A stretch of 64,000 nt of DNA, taken from NCBI RefSeq assembly GCF_030296575.1, contig NZ_AP027729.1:3100001-3164000 (forward strand), read 5' to 3'. Position numbers and translations under genes: made by a program. The DNA is from Paraoerskovia sediminicola (lineage in GTDB: Bacteria > Actinomycetota > Actinomycetes > Actinomycetales > Cellulomonadaceae). Shown one piece after another: positions 48,668 through 58,000 of the stretch. A model generated the notes under the pieces. It was not told the DNA's origin, searched no databases, and was given only the letters and a program-made list of their open reading frames with translations. Within the stretch, counting starts at the first letter, position 1, and each line of letters starts with the position of its first letter.

Positions 48668-49663
48668 TCAGCACTCGGCGCGGCCGGCGCGCCAGTAGCC
48701 CATGAAGGCCACGACGCGGCGGTCCACGCCGAGCTCGCTCACGAGGTAGCGGCGCAGCGTCTTGATGACACCTGCCTCCCCCGCGAGCCACGCGTAGAGG
48801 ACGGTGTCCTGGACGAGAGGCGCTCCGGTCTCGTCGACGGGCACCTCCCAGAGGAGGGTCTTGTCGACGTCGACGTCCTCGAGCGTGCCGGACGGCGCGG
48901 TGCCGGTCTCGACGGCCGTCGCCCCGGTCACCGGCTCGCTCTCGGACCGGCGCACGCCCATCGCGAGCAGGCGGTCCGCGGCGCGGCTGACGGCCGGGAT
49001 CAGGTGGGTGCCGTGGTCGGCGCCGTCGCGCGGCAGCCAGGTCACGCTGACGCCGGCGGGGACGTCGAGCGTCCAGGTGTCGTCGGAGGTCGGGACCTCG
49101 AGGAACACGTCGCCCACGGCGTCGTCGGGCAGGGACTCGCAGATCGAGGCGATCGCGGGCACGGCGGTCTCGTCACCGGCGAGCAGCAGCGCGTGGCTCG
49201 CCTCCGGGGGCCGGAACTCGAGCCCGCCGGACGGCCCGTCGTACAGCGCGTTGGGGCCGAAGATGACGAGATGGGTGCCGGGCACGGCGGCGTTCGCCCA
49301 GCGCGACGCAGGGCCGCCGTCGCCGTGGAGCACGACGTCGACGTCGATCTCCTTGCGGTCCTGGCGCACGGCACGCACCGTGTAGGTGCGCAGCGGGTTG
49401 CGGCGTTCCTCGGGCTGCTCACGCCACGCGAGGTACCAGTCGGGGCTGCGGTCCAGGTGGACGTAGCCGCCGTCGGGCGCGGGGAGCACGAACTTGATGC
49501 GCTGGTCGCGGCCGCTGTCGCGGAACAGGTGGAGGTCGTCCCCGGTGAAGGTGATGCGCACGAACGACCTGCACAGGCGGGTGACGCGTCGCACCTCGAC
49601 GTCGAACATGCGTGACGGGGCGACGAACGAGTCCTCGGTGGCCTGCTGCACGGTCTCCGTCAT
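48668..49663 (-). CDS. siderophore-interacting protein (FAD-linked ferric reductase)
   Basis: 331 aa, SIP/ViuB family. Reduces ferric-siderophore complexes in the cytosol to free iron. FAD-binding [20 protein letters not shown] (RxYT motif) and [20 protein letters not shown](P)-domain part [21 protein letters not shown]-terminal [19 protein letters not shown] and the usual MGYWRAGR end. An acidic insert near residues 240-265 is longer than in ViuB. A DtxR/IdeR-type box covers its promoter, and the mRNA looks leaderless. No siderophore uptake genes are adjacent. Confidence 0.93.
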   Translation of the reverse strand: MTETVQQATEDSFVAPSRMFDVEVRRVTRLCRSFVRITFTGDDLHLFRDSGRDQRIKFVLPAPDGGYVHLDRSPDWYLAWREQPEERRNPLRTYTVRAVRQDRKEIDVDVVLHGDGGPASRWANAAVPGTHLVIFGPNALYDGPSGGLEFRPPEASHALLLAGDETAVPAIASICESLPDDAVGDVFLEVPTSDDTWTLDVPAGVSVTWLPRDGADHGTHLIPAVSRAADRLLAMGVRRSESEPVTGATAVETGTAPSGTLEDVDVDKTLLWEVPVDETGAPLVQDTVLYAWLAGEAGVIKTLRRYLVSELGVDRRVVAFMGYWRAGRAEC

Positions 49664-49682
49664 GGTGGCAAGGCTAACCTAA
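49664..49682 (-). promoter_or_regulatory. DtxR/IdeR-type iron box
   Basis: TTAGGTTAGCCTTGCCACC on the minus strand matches TTAGGTTAGSCTAACCTAA at 14 of 19 positions, with a perfect left half. It contains the -10 TAGCCT (49671-49676) 7 nt before the ATG, and overlaps the stop codon of the upstream APC permease gene. Confidence 0.75.
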
Positions 49683-50991
49683 GGTTCTCGGTGATCGGAA
49701 CCCCGGATCTCGTCACGTTCTTCGGGAGCGTCGGTCCCGTGCAGGATCGCCCAGCGTCCCGCGAGCGCTGCTGCGAGCAGTGCGCCGCCGACGATCACGG
49801 CCGAGATCGGCAGGGTGATCGCGAGCACGACGCAGCCGACCAGCCCGGTCCAGGCGACGAACCGTGGGTACCGCCGGAACTCCCCGCTCTGCCGCAGCGC
49901 CGAGGCGTTCGCGATCGCGTAGTAGACCAGCACGCAGAACGACGAGACTCCGACCGCGGCGCGCAGGTCGGTCATGATCACGAGCACGACGAGGACGATC
50001 CCGAGGGTGATCTCCGCGCGCTGCGGGACGGATCGCTGCGGGTGGACGACGGCGAGGGCGCTCGGGAGGTCGCCGTGCCTGGCCATGGCGAGTGCCGTGC
50101 GTCCGACACCGGCGATGAGGCCGAGCAGCGCACCCAGGCACGCCGCGGACGCCCCGAGGGCCACGACCGCGACCCAGCCGCCATGACCGGCTGCACGGAC
50201 GACGTCCGACAACGGCGCGGTGGACTCGGCCAGCCCGTCCACACCGAGGGTGCGCAGCGCGATGACGGCCAGGACCAGGTAGACGGCCAGGACGATGCCG
50301 AGGGACAGGACGACGGCGCGCGGGATGGTGGAGCGCGGGTCGCGGACCTCCTCGCCGAGCGTCGCGATGCGCGCGTACCCGGCGAAGGCGAAGAACATCA
50401 GGCCGGCGGCCTGGAGGATGCCGAAGATCCCCTCGGCGAAGACGTCGCCCCACAGCTCGGCGACCGCGGCGCCGTCGGCGGCGGCCCGCCGGCGGCAAGG
50501 ACGACCACGAGGAGGAGGACGGCGGCCGTGATCGCCACGAGCACGCGCGTCACCTGGGCGGTGCGCGTGATCCCGCGCAGGTTCACGGCGACGAGGACGA
50601 CGACGGCCAGCGCTGCGACCGGCCGCAGAGCGCCGGGGGCGACGTAGGCCGCGAACGTCAGCGCCATCGCTGCGCACGACGCCGTCTTGCCGAACAGGAA
50701 CGCCCACCCCGCGAGGAACCCCCACCGCGGCCCGAGGTGGGCACGGCCGTAGAAGTAGGCGCCACCCGAGGTGGGGTGCTGCGCTGCGAGCTGGGCCGTG
50801 GACGTGGCGTTGGCGTACGCGACGATCCCGGCGAGGACGATCGCGATGATCAGCCCGGCTCCGGCAGCCCGCGCGGCAGGCGCGAAGACGGCGAAGACCC
50901 CCGCACCGAGCATCGAGCCGACGCCGATGAGGACGGCGTCGCCGAGTCCGATGCGTCGCTGGAGGGAGCCGGACGGCGCGGGGCTTGTCAC
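49679..50991 (-). CDS. APC-superfamily amino acid permease (frameshifted)
   Basis: Secondary transporter, about 12 membrane segments, substrate unknown. The N-terminal half (RRIGLGDAVLIGVGSMLGAG, then SGGAYFYGRAHLGPRWGFLA) is in one frame. The C-terminal half (GDVFAEGIFGILQAAGLMFF, AFAGYARIATLGEEVRDPRS, TIPRAVVLSLGI) is in another. The break is in the C3 run 50485-50487, which should be C4. The restored length is 437 aa. GTG 50991 gives the usual N-terminus. It is read just before the SIP gene and its stop lies in the iron box, but the box and promoter point to separate control of SIP. Confidence 0.85.
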
Positions 50992-51173
50992 ATCAGTGAC
51001 GGTACGTCTCCCCGGTGGACGGACAGCGTCAGGACGCGCGAGGCGGCGGCATGAGGCCGAACACAGTTGGCCAGTCACTCGTTACGGCGGCGGGCGCAGA
51101 CCAGACGGCTGTCGTCGTTGTCGCGTTGCTCTGGGCCTGACACCAGCGCGAGCAACACCGGGCGACCACGCCC

Positions 51174-51179
51174 TACGCT
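51174..51179 (+). promoter_or_regulatory. -10 element of the GIY-YIG/DUF2075 gene
   Basis: TACGCT, 6 nt before ATG 51186; leaderless spacing. Upstream, 51001-51173, nothing else is recognised. Confidence 0.5.
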
Positions 51180-51185
51180 GCGGAC

Positions 51186-53014
51186 ATGGCCGAGGACACC
51201 TCCACGAGCGATGCCGCCGGGCCACAGGGCTTCGGCACCCGCATCGAACACTTCGCCTTCGACCGCGCATCGATCGACGGATGGCACGACCCCGAGGACA
51301 AGCACCGCAGCTGGCCGGTCGTCTACACGCTGAACAACGAACGCCAGGTCTACGTCGGCGAGTCCATGAACGCACTCGGGCGCATGCACCAGCACCTCGA
51401 CTCCGGCACGAAGTCTGGTCTGCGCGCGGTACGAATCATGGTGAACGACGAGTTCAACAAGTCAGCGTGCCTGGACCTCGAGTCCTACCTGATCCGACTC
51501 TTCTCGGGCGACGGCGGGCTCCAGGTCCTCAACCGCAACGCCGGAGTGGTCGACGCCAACTACTTCGACCGGGCCCGCTACCAGAAGACGTTCGAGGAGA
51601 TCTTCGAGCAGCTCCGCGAAGAAGGGCTCTTCGACAAGCGGATCGCCCAGATCGAGAACAGCGACCTGTTCAAGCTGTCACCCTTCAAGGCCCTGAACGA
51701 CGACCAAGCGATCGCGATCGAGGACATCGTCGAGGGTCTGCTGGAGGATCTTGAGGCCGGGCAGACCAGCACCGCGGTCATCGAGGGCGGGCCCGGCACG
51801 GGAAAGACCATCGTCGCGATCTACCTCCTCAAGCTGCTCACGGACATCCGCGAGCGCAACGACCACGACAACCCGGACGCCGAGCTGCTGTTCAGCGACT
51901 TCTTCGTCGCCGGCAACGCCGAATTGCTCCAAGGGCGCCGCTTGGGCCTGGTCGTTCCCCAGCAGTCGCTGCGAGCCTCGGTGCAGAAGGTCTTCGCCAA
52001 GACTCCGGGGCTGAGCCGAAAGATGGTGCTCTCCCCTCGGACATCGCCAATGCCACGGAAGCGTTCGACCTACTCGTCGTCGACGAGACACATCGGCTCG
52101 CGCAGTACGGACCCCAGGCCAACGGCGCCATGCTCAACAGGTTCCGAACGATCAACCAGGCACTCGCCCGGGACGGCGAGGACTGGGAGCAGCTCACACA
52201 GATCGACTGGATCGTCCGCAAGAGTCGCCACCAGGTGTTCCTCGTCGACGAAGGCCAGAGCGTTCGGCCGATCGACATACCGAGCCAGGTGCTCGGTGCG
52301 CTACGCGCCCGAGCGGTCGAGACGAAGCGGCACTACCCGCTGAGCTCGCAGATGCGGGTCCTCGCCGAGGGCGACTACCTCGGGTACGTGCGGGACGTGC
52401 TGAGCGACGAGCCGCCGTCCGACGCCAGGACCTTCGCGACCTACGACCTGCGATTCTTCGAGAGCGCGTCGGCGATGCGGGACGAGATCGTCCGCCGCGA
52501 CGAGGAGCACGGACTGTCGCGACTGGTGGCCGGGTACGCCTGGGAATGGAGAACGAGGAAGGACCACTCCCCCGGCGCCTACGACATCGAGCTCGACGGG
52601 ATGCGGCTGTGCTGGAACCGGAGCGACATCGACTGGATCAACTCGGCAGGTTCCCTGGACGAGGTCGGCTCGATCCACACGGTGCAGGGGTACGACCTCA
52701 ACTACGTCGGGGTGATCATCGGGCCGGAGCTCTACTACGACGCCACGACGCGATCCGTCGCCATCGACCGGGCGCACTACTTCGACAGGCGCGGCAAGAG
52801 CAACCTGACGATGCGTGGCATCACCGTGACCGACGACGACGTGCTCGCGATGGTGCGGAACGTCTACGCCGTCCTGATGTCCCGAGGTATGCGGGGCACG
52901 TACGTGTACGTGTGCGACCCGGCGCTGCGGGAGCATCTGCGCCCGTACTTCACGGCGCGAAGTCGGGTGCCAGCACGACGACAGATCGGAGGGAACGAGC
53001 ATGAGCACGGCTGA
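51186..53014 (+). CDS. GIY-YIG nuclease / DUF2075 helicase fusion (frameshifted)
   Basis: Two domains. N-terminal GIY-YIG nuclease: VVYTL at residues 45-49, YVGES at 56-60, Arg66, catalytic Glu99 (LDLESYLI) and a late Asn in VLNRNAG, so the nuclease set looks complete. From about residue 165 a DUF2075 (COG3410) SF1-like helicase: Walker A GGPGTGKT at 201-208, Walker B LLVVDETHRL, then LVDEGQSV, SSQMRV and SIHTVQGYDLNYVGVIIG. The human Schlafen helicase domain belongs to the same Pfam class. The break is in the C4 run 52033-52036 (one C short). The restored length is 609 aa. It overlaps the mazG-like gene by 14 bases. Probably defence- or stress-related (inference). Visibly less GC-rich than its neighbours, suggesting transfer. 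Confidence 0.85.
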
Positions 53015-53360
53015 TGAGACCCTGGCGAGCCTGACCCGACAGATCCGCGAGTTCTCCCGCGAGCGCGACTGGGAGCAGTTTCACGACCCCAAGTCACTCA
53101 TCCTCGCGCTCGTCGGCGAGGTCGGAGAGCTGGCCGAGCTGTTCCAGTGGGTACCCGCCGACGAGGCGGTCTCCCAGTTCGAGGACGTGGCGCGGCGGCG
53201 GCGAGCCGGCGAGGAGATCAGCGACGTGCTGATCTACCTCCTCCGGCTCGCCGACGTGCTCGGTATCGACGTCGCAGCAGCGGCGGCAGCCAAGCTCGAG
53301 GGGTCGCGCGCGAGGTTCGACGTCGCGAACGTCCGGGGCGTCGCGCCCCGGAAGGACTAG
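53001..53360 (+). CDS. MazG-like nucleotide pyrophosphohydrolase
   Basis: 119 aa, single all-helical MazG domain, cytosolic. The metal motif is VGEVGELAELFQW (Glu40, Glu43) with EEISDVLIYLLRLADVLGID (Glu72, Asp75), the E-xx-E...E-xx-D set. The N-terminus is FSRERDWEQFHDPKSLILAL, typical of the YpjD/MazG-like NTP-PPase that hydrolyse dNTPs or alarmones. It overlaps the helicase gene by 14 bases, so they are coupled. The stop codon TAG lies inside the IS target duplication; the coding region is intact. Confidence 0.92.
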   Translation: MSTADETLASLTRQIREFSRERDWEQFHDPKSLILALVGEVGELAELFQWVPADEAVSQFEDVARRRRAGEEISDVLIYLLRLADVLGIDVAAAAAAKLEGSRARFDVANVRGVAPRKD

Positions 53361-53361
53361 C
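53356..53361. repeat. target-site duplication, left copy
   Basis: ACTAGC, repeated at 54471-54476. This copy holds the last bases (including TAG) of the mazG-like gene and the stop codon of the transposase. Confidence 0.9.
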
Positions 53362-54355
53362 TGTGATGTCCAGGGAGGTTGGTCAGTCGAGTGACCGGTG
53401 GTTTGCCTCCGATGGCGGAGTGGGCTCGGTGGTGATTGTAGAAGTGCAGCCAAGCGGGTAGAGCGTCGTTGCGTTCCTGGGTCGAGGCGTAGAAGCGTGT
53501 GTAGGCCCATCCGTCGCCCAGTGTGCGGTGAAAGCGTTCGATCTTGCCGTTGGTCTGTGGACGGTAGGGCCGGGTCCGCTTGTGGGTGATCTCGAGTTCG
53601 GCGCAAGTCTCTCGCCAGGTGTGCGAGCGGTAGCAGCTGCCGTTGTCGGACAGCACCCGTTCCACGCTGACGCCGCGCTCGGCGAACCATGCAACGGAGC
53701 GACGAAGCACGCCGGTCGCGGTCTGGGACTTCTCGTCGGAGTGGATCTCGGCGTAGGCGACCCGGGAGTGGTCGTCGATGACCGTGTGCAGGTAGGCGAT
53801 CCCGATACGTGGCCGGTGGCCCTTGCCGCGTTCGCCCGTGCGGTGGGCTGTGGCAATGGCGTTGGCCCTGCTCTGCTGGCGACTGAGGAACTTGTGCCCG
53901 CCACCATCGGGGATGTTGGCGAACTTGGTGACGTCGACGTGGATCAGCGACCCGGGATGGTCGTGCTCGTAGCGACGCAATGGTTCACCGGTGACCCGGT
54001 CGATGCGCGAGAGCCGGTTGATCTGGCAGCGCACGAGCACCGCGTGGACAGTGGAAGCCGGGATCGCGAGCCGGCCGCCGATCTGGACCGGGCCCAGTCG
54101 CCTACGCCAACGCAGAGCCATGATCTTCTTCACGACCTGCGGCGGCGTTCTCGTGGGGCTGATGTGGGGTCGTGAGGTGCGGTCGACCATCCCGGCCGGT
54201 CCCTCGGCGCGGTAGCGGTCCGCCCACTTCTTCGCGGTCCGCGGGCTGACCATGAACATCTTGGCGGCGGCGGCGTGAGTCCAACCGCGATCGATGACGA
54301 GAACCGCGAGTCGAGCACGGGCTCGTGGGGTCAAAGCAGCGTTAGCGTGGGACAC
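53357..54355 (-). CDS. IS481-family transposase
   Basis: 332 aa from GTG 54355 (SHANAALTPRARARLAVLVI), preceded by GGAGG at 6 nt. N-terminal HTH WTHAAAAKMFMVSPRTAKKW; DDE catalytic core with Asp in IHVDVTKFANI, Asp in HTVIDDHSRVAYAEIH and Glu in TNGKIERFHRTL; the FYNHHRAHSAIGG end is typical. The reading frame runs through the terminal inverted repeat, and the stop codon TAG is supplied by the flanking duplicated host DNA, so the protein length depends on the target site. A longer frame starting upstream lies in a hairpin and is less likely. Confidence 0.93.
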   Translation of the reverse strand: MSHANAALTPRARARLAVLVIDRGWTHAAAAKMFMVSPRTAKKWADRYRAEGPAGMVDRTSRPHISPTRTPPQVVKKIMALRWRRRLGPVQIGGRLAIPASTVHAVLVRCQINRLSRIDRVTGEPLRRYEHDHPGSLIHVDVTKFANIPDGGGHKFLSRQQSRANAIATAHRTGERGKGHRPRIGIAYLHTVIDDHSRVAYAEIHSDEKSQTATGVLRRSVAWFAERGVSVERVLSDNGSCYRSHTWRETCAELEITHKRTRPYRPQTNGKIERFHRTLGDGWAYTRFYASTQERNDALPAWLHFYNHHRAHSAIGGKPPVTRLTNLPGHHS

Positions 54356-54470
54356 GAAGGCCTCCGGTTGGTGAAGCGGTGAACTAGACAGCTCCACTTC
54401 ACAACCGGAGGCCTTCGCCTGTCAGGACGACTCTCCGTCAAACACCAGGACAACATCCCTGGACATCACA
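53362..54470 (-). mobile_element. IS481-family insertion sequence, 1109 bp
   Basis: Terminal inverted repeats TGTGATGTCCAGGGA (53362-53376) and TCCCTGGACATCACA (54456-54470), perfect over 15 bp. It is flanked by a 6-bp direct repeat ACTAGC at 53356-53361 and 54471-54476. It carries one DDE transposase read toward the mazG-like gene. Complete ends, intact transposase and a clean duplication suggest a recent insertion. Confidence 0.95.
54355..54417 (-). promoter_or_regulatory. hairpin over the transposase ribosome site
   Basis: 15-bp perfect arms (54355-54369 and 54403-54417) with a 33-nt loop that can pair further. The arm nearer the gene contains the GGAGG ribosome site and touches the GTG. 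In long read-through transcripts the site would be hidden. Confidence 0.6.
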
Positions 54471-54476
54471 ACTAGC
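54471..54476. repeat. target-site duplication, right copy
   Basis: ACTAGC directly after the right inverted repeat; matches 53356-53361. Confidence 0.9.
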
Positions 54477-54515
54477 CGACCACACCACGTGCGTGCGGCC
54501 TGCCTGCGTTCGTCC

Positions 54516-56849
54516 TCAGTCCTCGAGGCGCACGATCCCGTCCTCGGCGGGTACCGCGGCCCGACCCACCGCTTGCGCCGACCACCCGTTGGCCAGGCCG
54601 GACTCGACGATCGTCGCGCCGCCTTCCCGGCGCACGACGAACGTGTGCTCGCTGCCGTCGTCGGCCACGACAGAGACCTGACGGACCCAGTCGGTCTCGG
54701 CGACAGCGTTCACGAGGACGCTCAACCCGTCGAGGTGGTCGCCGTCGGGGCGGTCCCCGGAATCCTGGAGCGGGATCGCAGCGCCGGGCCGCACGTACAG
54801 GGGAAGCGAGTCGAAGCCGTGGGTCTCACGGACCCAGCGCCCACCGGTGACGCGCGTGCCGCTGAGCAGGCTCACCCATTCGCCCGCAGGCAGGTAGACG
54901 TCGACGATCCCCTCGGCGTCGAAGACCGGCGCGACGAGGAGGTCGGGGCCGAGCATGTACTGGCGGTCGAGCTGCTGCGCGGTCAGGTCGTCGGTGAACT
55001 CCAGCATCATCGGCCGCATGAGCGGCATACCGGTCGCCGCAGCCTCGCGTCCGGCGGCCACGAGGTACGGCGCGAGCCGGTTCTTCAGCACGGAGAACCG
55101 ACGGGTGACGGCGACGGCGCTCTGCGGGTCGGTCTCGTCCTCGTCGAACATCCATGGCACCCGGTAGGACTCGCTGCCGTGGTAGCGGCTGTGGCTCGAG
55201 AGGAACCCGAAGGCCGTCCACCGCTTGTAGACGCCCGCGTCAGGGGTGCCCTCGAACCCTCCGATGTCGTGGCTCCAGTAGGCGAACCCGCTGAGGGCGA
55301 GCGACAGGCCGCCCCGCAGCGTCTCGGCCATCGACGCATAGCTCGACGTGGAGTCGCCGCCCCAGTGGACGGGCAGCTGCTGGCCGCCGGCGGTGGCGGA
55401 GCGCGCGAAGAGCAGCGCCTCCTTCTCGCCCCGCTCCTCCACCAGCACCTCGTGGACCGTGCGGTTGTACAGGTGCGTGTAGTAGTTGTGCATCCGCACC
55501 GGGTCCGAGCCGTCGTGCCAGACGACGTCGGTCGGGATCCGCTCGCCGAAGTCGGTCTTGAAGGCGTCGACGCCCTGGCGCAGCAGGACGCGCAACTTGC
55601 TCTTGAACCACTCGCGGGCGTCCGGGTTGGTGAAGTCCACGAGCCCCATGCCTGCCTGCCAGCGGTCCCACTGCCACGTCGAGCCGTCGGCGCGGCGCAC
55701 GAGATAGCCGCTCTCCATCCCCTCGGCGAACAGCGGCGACTCCTGGGCGATGTACGAGTTGATCCACACGCACACCCGCAGTCCGCGCTCGTGGAACCTC
55801 GCGAGCATGGCCTCCGGGTCGGGGAACACCGCCGGGTCCCAGACGAAGTCGCACCAGTTGAGGCCACGCATCCAGTAGCAGTCGAAGTGGAAGACGGAGA
55901 GCGGCAGCCCGCGGTCGCGCATCCCGTCGATGAACCCGTTGACGGTCGCTTCGTCGTAGTCGGTCAGGAAGCTGGTGCTGAGCCACGGCCCGTAGCTCCA
56001 CGCCGGCACCTCGGGGGCACGACCGGTGAGTCCGGTGTACCGGCGCAGGACCTCGGCCGGTGTCTCTCCCTGGATGACGAAGTACTCGAGAACCTCGCCG
56101 GGCACCGAGAACTGCACCCGCTCGACGGCCTCCGAGCCGACCTCGACCGACACGTGGCCCGGGTCGTTGATGAAGACTCCGTAGCCCCGGTTGGTCTGGT
56201 AGAACGGCACGTTCTTGTACGCCTGCTCGCTCGACGTGCCGCCGTCGGCGTTCCAGAGATCGACGGACTGACCGTTCTTGACCAGGGGGCCGAAGCGTTC
56301 CCCCAGCCCGTACACGAGCTCGCCGACGCCTAGGTCGAGCTGCGTCATGACGTACCCGGACCGCTGCTCTCGGCGCACGTCGAAGGGCGTCGGCTCCACG
56401 AGCGCCTCGGGTGCGACGTCGAACCAGGCGACGGACTTGTGACCGGCGCCGGTGAGCCGGCGGGGAGGTCCGCCGTCCGACGCGACGTCGAAGCGAAGGT
56501 CCCACGGCGCGTCGTCGTCGATCGAGACCACGAGGTCACCTGTGCGCAGGCTCGTGGTGGTCCCTCGGCGGTCGGTCTTGACCTCGGAGGGCTGCTCGGA
56601 GATCTCGAAGCGCTCGACGTCACGCTGCCCGGCGTGGTGGACCACCCGCACCCGGGCGACGCCGGGGGCAGGTGAGGTGATCGTCGTGGTCAGCGTCGGC
56701 TGGTTGAGCAGGTCTCCGCGGCTGGTCGAGACCTTCGTGCGGGCGAGGATGCGCAGCGCGTCGGCCGAGACGTCGACACGGTCGACCTCGCGCGCATAGT
56801 GGCCGGTGACGCCGGAGCGCAGGTGCCAGAAGCCGTCGGTGAACTTCAT
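54516..56849 (-). CDS. yicI: alpha-xylosidase, GH31 (YicI-like)
   Basis: Releases alpha-linked xylose, e.g. isoprimeverose-type ends of xyloglucan oligosaccharides; cytosolic (no signal peptide). 777 aa, close to E. coli YicI. Beta-sandwich N-domain (KFTDGFWHLRSGVTGHYARE), then the barrel with PVWSYGPWLSTSFLTDYDEA-like region (PAWSYGPWLSTSFLTDYDEA), nucleophile Asp in FKTDFGERIP and acid/base Asp in HWGGDSTSSYASM, plus FDCYWMRGLNWCDF typical of YicI. ATG 56849 has a GAAGGAAAC ribosome site. Follows lacI by 22 bases, cotranscribed. Confidence 0.93.
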   Translation of the reverse strand: MKFTDGFWHLRSGVTGHYAREVDRVDVSADALRILARTKVSTSRGDLLNQPTLTTTITSPAPGVARVRVVHHAGQRDVERFEISEQPSEVKTDRRGTTTSLRTGDLVVSIDDDAPWDLRFDVASDGGPPRRLTGAGHKSVAWFDVAPEALVEPTPFDVRREQRSGYVMTQLDLGVGELVYGLGERFGPLVKNGQSVDLWNADGGTSSEQAYKNVPFYQTNRGYGVFINDPGHVSVEVGSEAVERVQFSVPGEVLEYFVIQGETPAEVLRRYTGLTGRAPEVPAWSYGPWLSTSFLTDYDEATVNGFIDGMRDRGLPLSVFHFDCYWMRGLNWCDFVWDPAVFPDPEAMLARFHERGLRVCVWINSYIAQESPLFAEGMESGYLVRRADGSTWQWDRWQAGMGLVDFTNPDAREWFKSKLRVLLRQGVDAFKTDFGERIPTDVVWHDGSDPVRMHNYYTHLYNRTVHEVLVEERGEKEALLFARSATAGGQQLPVHWGGDSTSSYASMAETLRGGLSLALSGFAYWSHDIGGFEGTPDAGVYKRWTAFGFLSSHSRYHGSESYRVPWMFDEDETDPQSAVAVTRRFSVLKNRLAPYLVAAGREAAATGMPLMRPMMLEFTDDLTAQQLDRQYMLGPDLLVAPVFDAEGIVDVYLPAGEWVSLLSGTRVTGGRWVRETHGFDSLPLYVRPGAAIPLQDSGDRPDGDHLDGLSVLVNAVAETDWVRQVSVVADDGSEHTFVVRREGGATIVESGLANGWSAQAVGRAAVPAEDGIVRLED

Positions 56850-56871
56850 CAGTCGTTTCCTTCGGTCGGGA

Positions 56872-57897
56872 TCAGCGGTTCGGTGCAGGGGCGGGTCCGG
56901 TCGACCCCGCGAGCGCCAGCTCGCATGGCACGAGCACCTGGGTGCGGGGGACCGTAGGATTTTCGAGCCGATCGAGCAGGCCGTCGACGGCGCGGCGACC
57001 CATCTCGCGGCCGGGCGCCATCAGGGCACTGAGCGTGGGGTCGGCGAGCGCGACGACGTCGGGTGACGTGGCGACCGAGAAGACGGAGACGTCGTCGGGC
57101 ACGGCGCGGCCCGCGCGCTCCATGCCGCGCACCACCCCGCTCGCCGCGTCGTCGTTGAGGACGATCACCGCTGTGGTCGACGGAACCTCGTCCAGGATCC
57201 GCCGAGCGGCGTCCCGTCCGGCGACCGGGGTCTGCTCGCAGGCGACCACGTGGTCGCGCAGGCCGAGCGACGCGACACGTCGCCGGTAGGCCGCCTCGGT
57301 CCGCACGATCGGGCCGTATCCGGGCAGGGTGTTGTCGCCGAGGCTGCCGACGACGAGCGCGATCTCACGGTGCCCGAGCCCGGTCAGGTGGTCCATCGCG
57401 TCGGTGACGGTCCGTTCGAAGTCCATGTCGACGTAGTCCTGCTGCGACGAGTCCTCGGTCCTGCCGATCAGCAGGTACGGCAGTCCCCGTTCTTCGACGA
57501 GTGCGACGCGCGGGTCCTTCTGCTGGACCTCCATCAGGAGCAGCCCGTCGACGAGGCCGCTGCCGATGTAGTCCTCCAGCTGACTCGCGTCGTTGCTCAC
57601 GGGCCACATGACGAGGTTGAAGCCTCGCTCGGCCGCGGCGACGGACGCGCTGGTCACGATGCTCATCGCGGTCGCGCCGAGACGGTGCTCGAGCGCGGGG
57701 AAGGCGATCGCGACGATGCTGCTCCGACTGCTGGCGAGCGCACGTGCGAACGCGTTGCGACGGTAGCCGAGCTCAATCATCGCGGCCTCGATCCGCGCTC
57801 TGGTCGCGGGTGCGACGGGCTTCGTGTCGTTCACGACGAAGGAGACCGTCGAGATCGACACACCTGCCCTCTGCGCGACGTCGCGCATCGTTGCCAT
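56872..57897 (-). CDS. LacI-family transcriptional regulator
   Basis: 341 aa. N-terminal HTH MRDVAQRAGVSISTVSFVVN with hinge helix IELGYRRNAFARALASSRSS, then a periplasmic-binding-protein-like sugar-sensing domain (IVAIAFPALEHRLGATAMSI to LDEVPSTTAVIVLNDDAASG). ATG 57897 follows an AGGAGG ribosome site. First gene of lacI-yicI and divergent from the ABC operon; a perfect 20-bp palindrome between them is its likely operator, so it would control both directions and be released by an imported xylo-sugar (inference). Confidence 0.92.
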   Translation of the reverse strand: MATMRDVAQRAGVSISTVSFVVNDTKPVAPATRARIEAAMIELGYRRNAFARALASSRSSIVAIAFPALEHRLGATAMSIVTSASVAAAERGFNLVMWPVSNDASQLEDYIGSGLVDGLLLMEVQQKDPRVALVEERGLPYLLIGRTEDSSQQDYVDMDFERTVTDAMDHLTGLGHREIALVVGSLGDNTLPGYGPIVRTEAAYRRRVASLGLRDHVVACEQTPVAGRDAARRILDEVPSTTAVIVLNDDAASGVVRGMERAGRAVPDDVSVFSVATSPDVVALADPTLSALMAPGREMGRRAVDGLLDRLENPTVPRTQVLVPCELALAGSTGPAPAPNR

Positions 57898-57980
57898 GAC
57901 TCCTCCTCGAGTGCCAGGACCATTCCGGCCCCTGATGTCTAGCATCTTCCGCCGCAGTAGTAAACCGCGAGTACCTAATT

Positions 57981-58000
57981 CTGGTCAAGCGCTTGACCAG
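57981..58000. promoter_or_regulatory. LacI-family operator
   Basis: CTGGTCAAGCGCTTGACCAG, a perfect 20-bp palindrome with the central CG typical of LacI sites. It contains outward-facing TTGACC on each strand, i.e. both divergent -35 elements. Confidence 0.85.
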
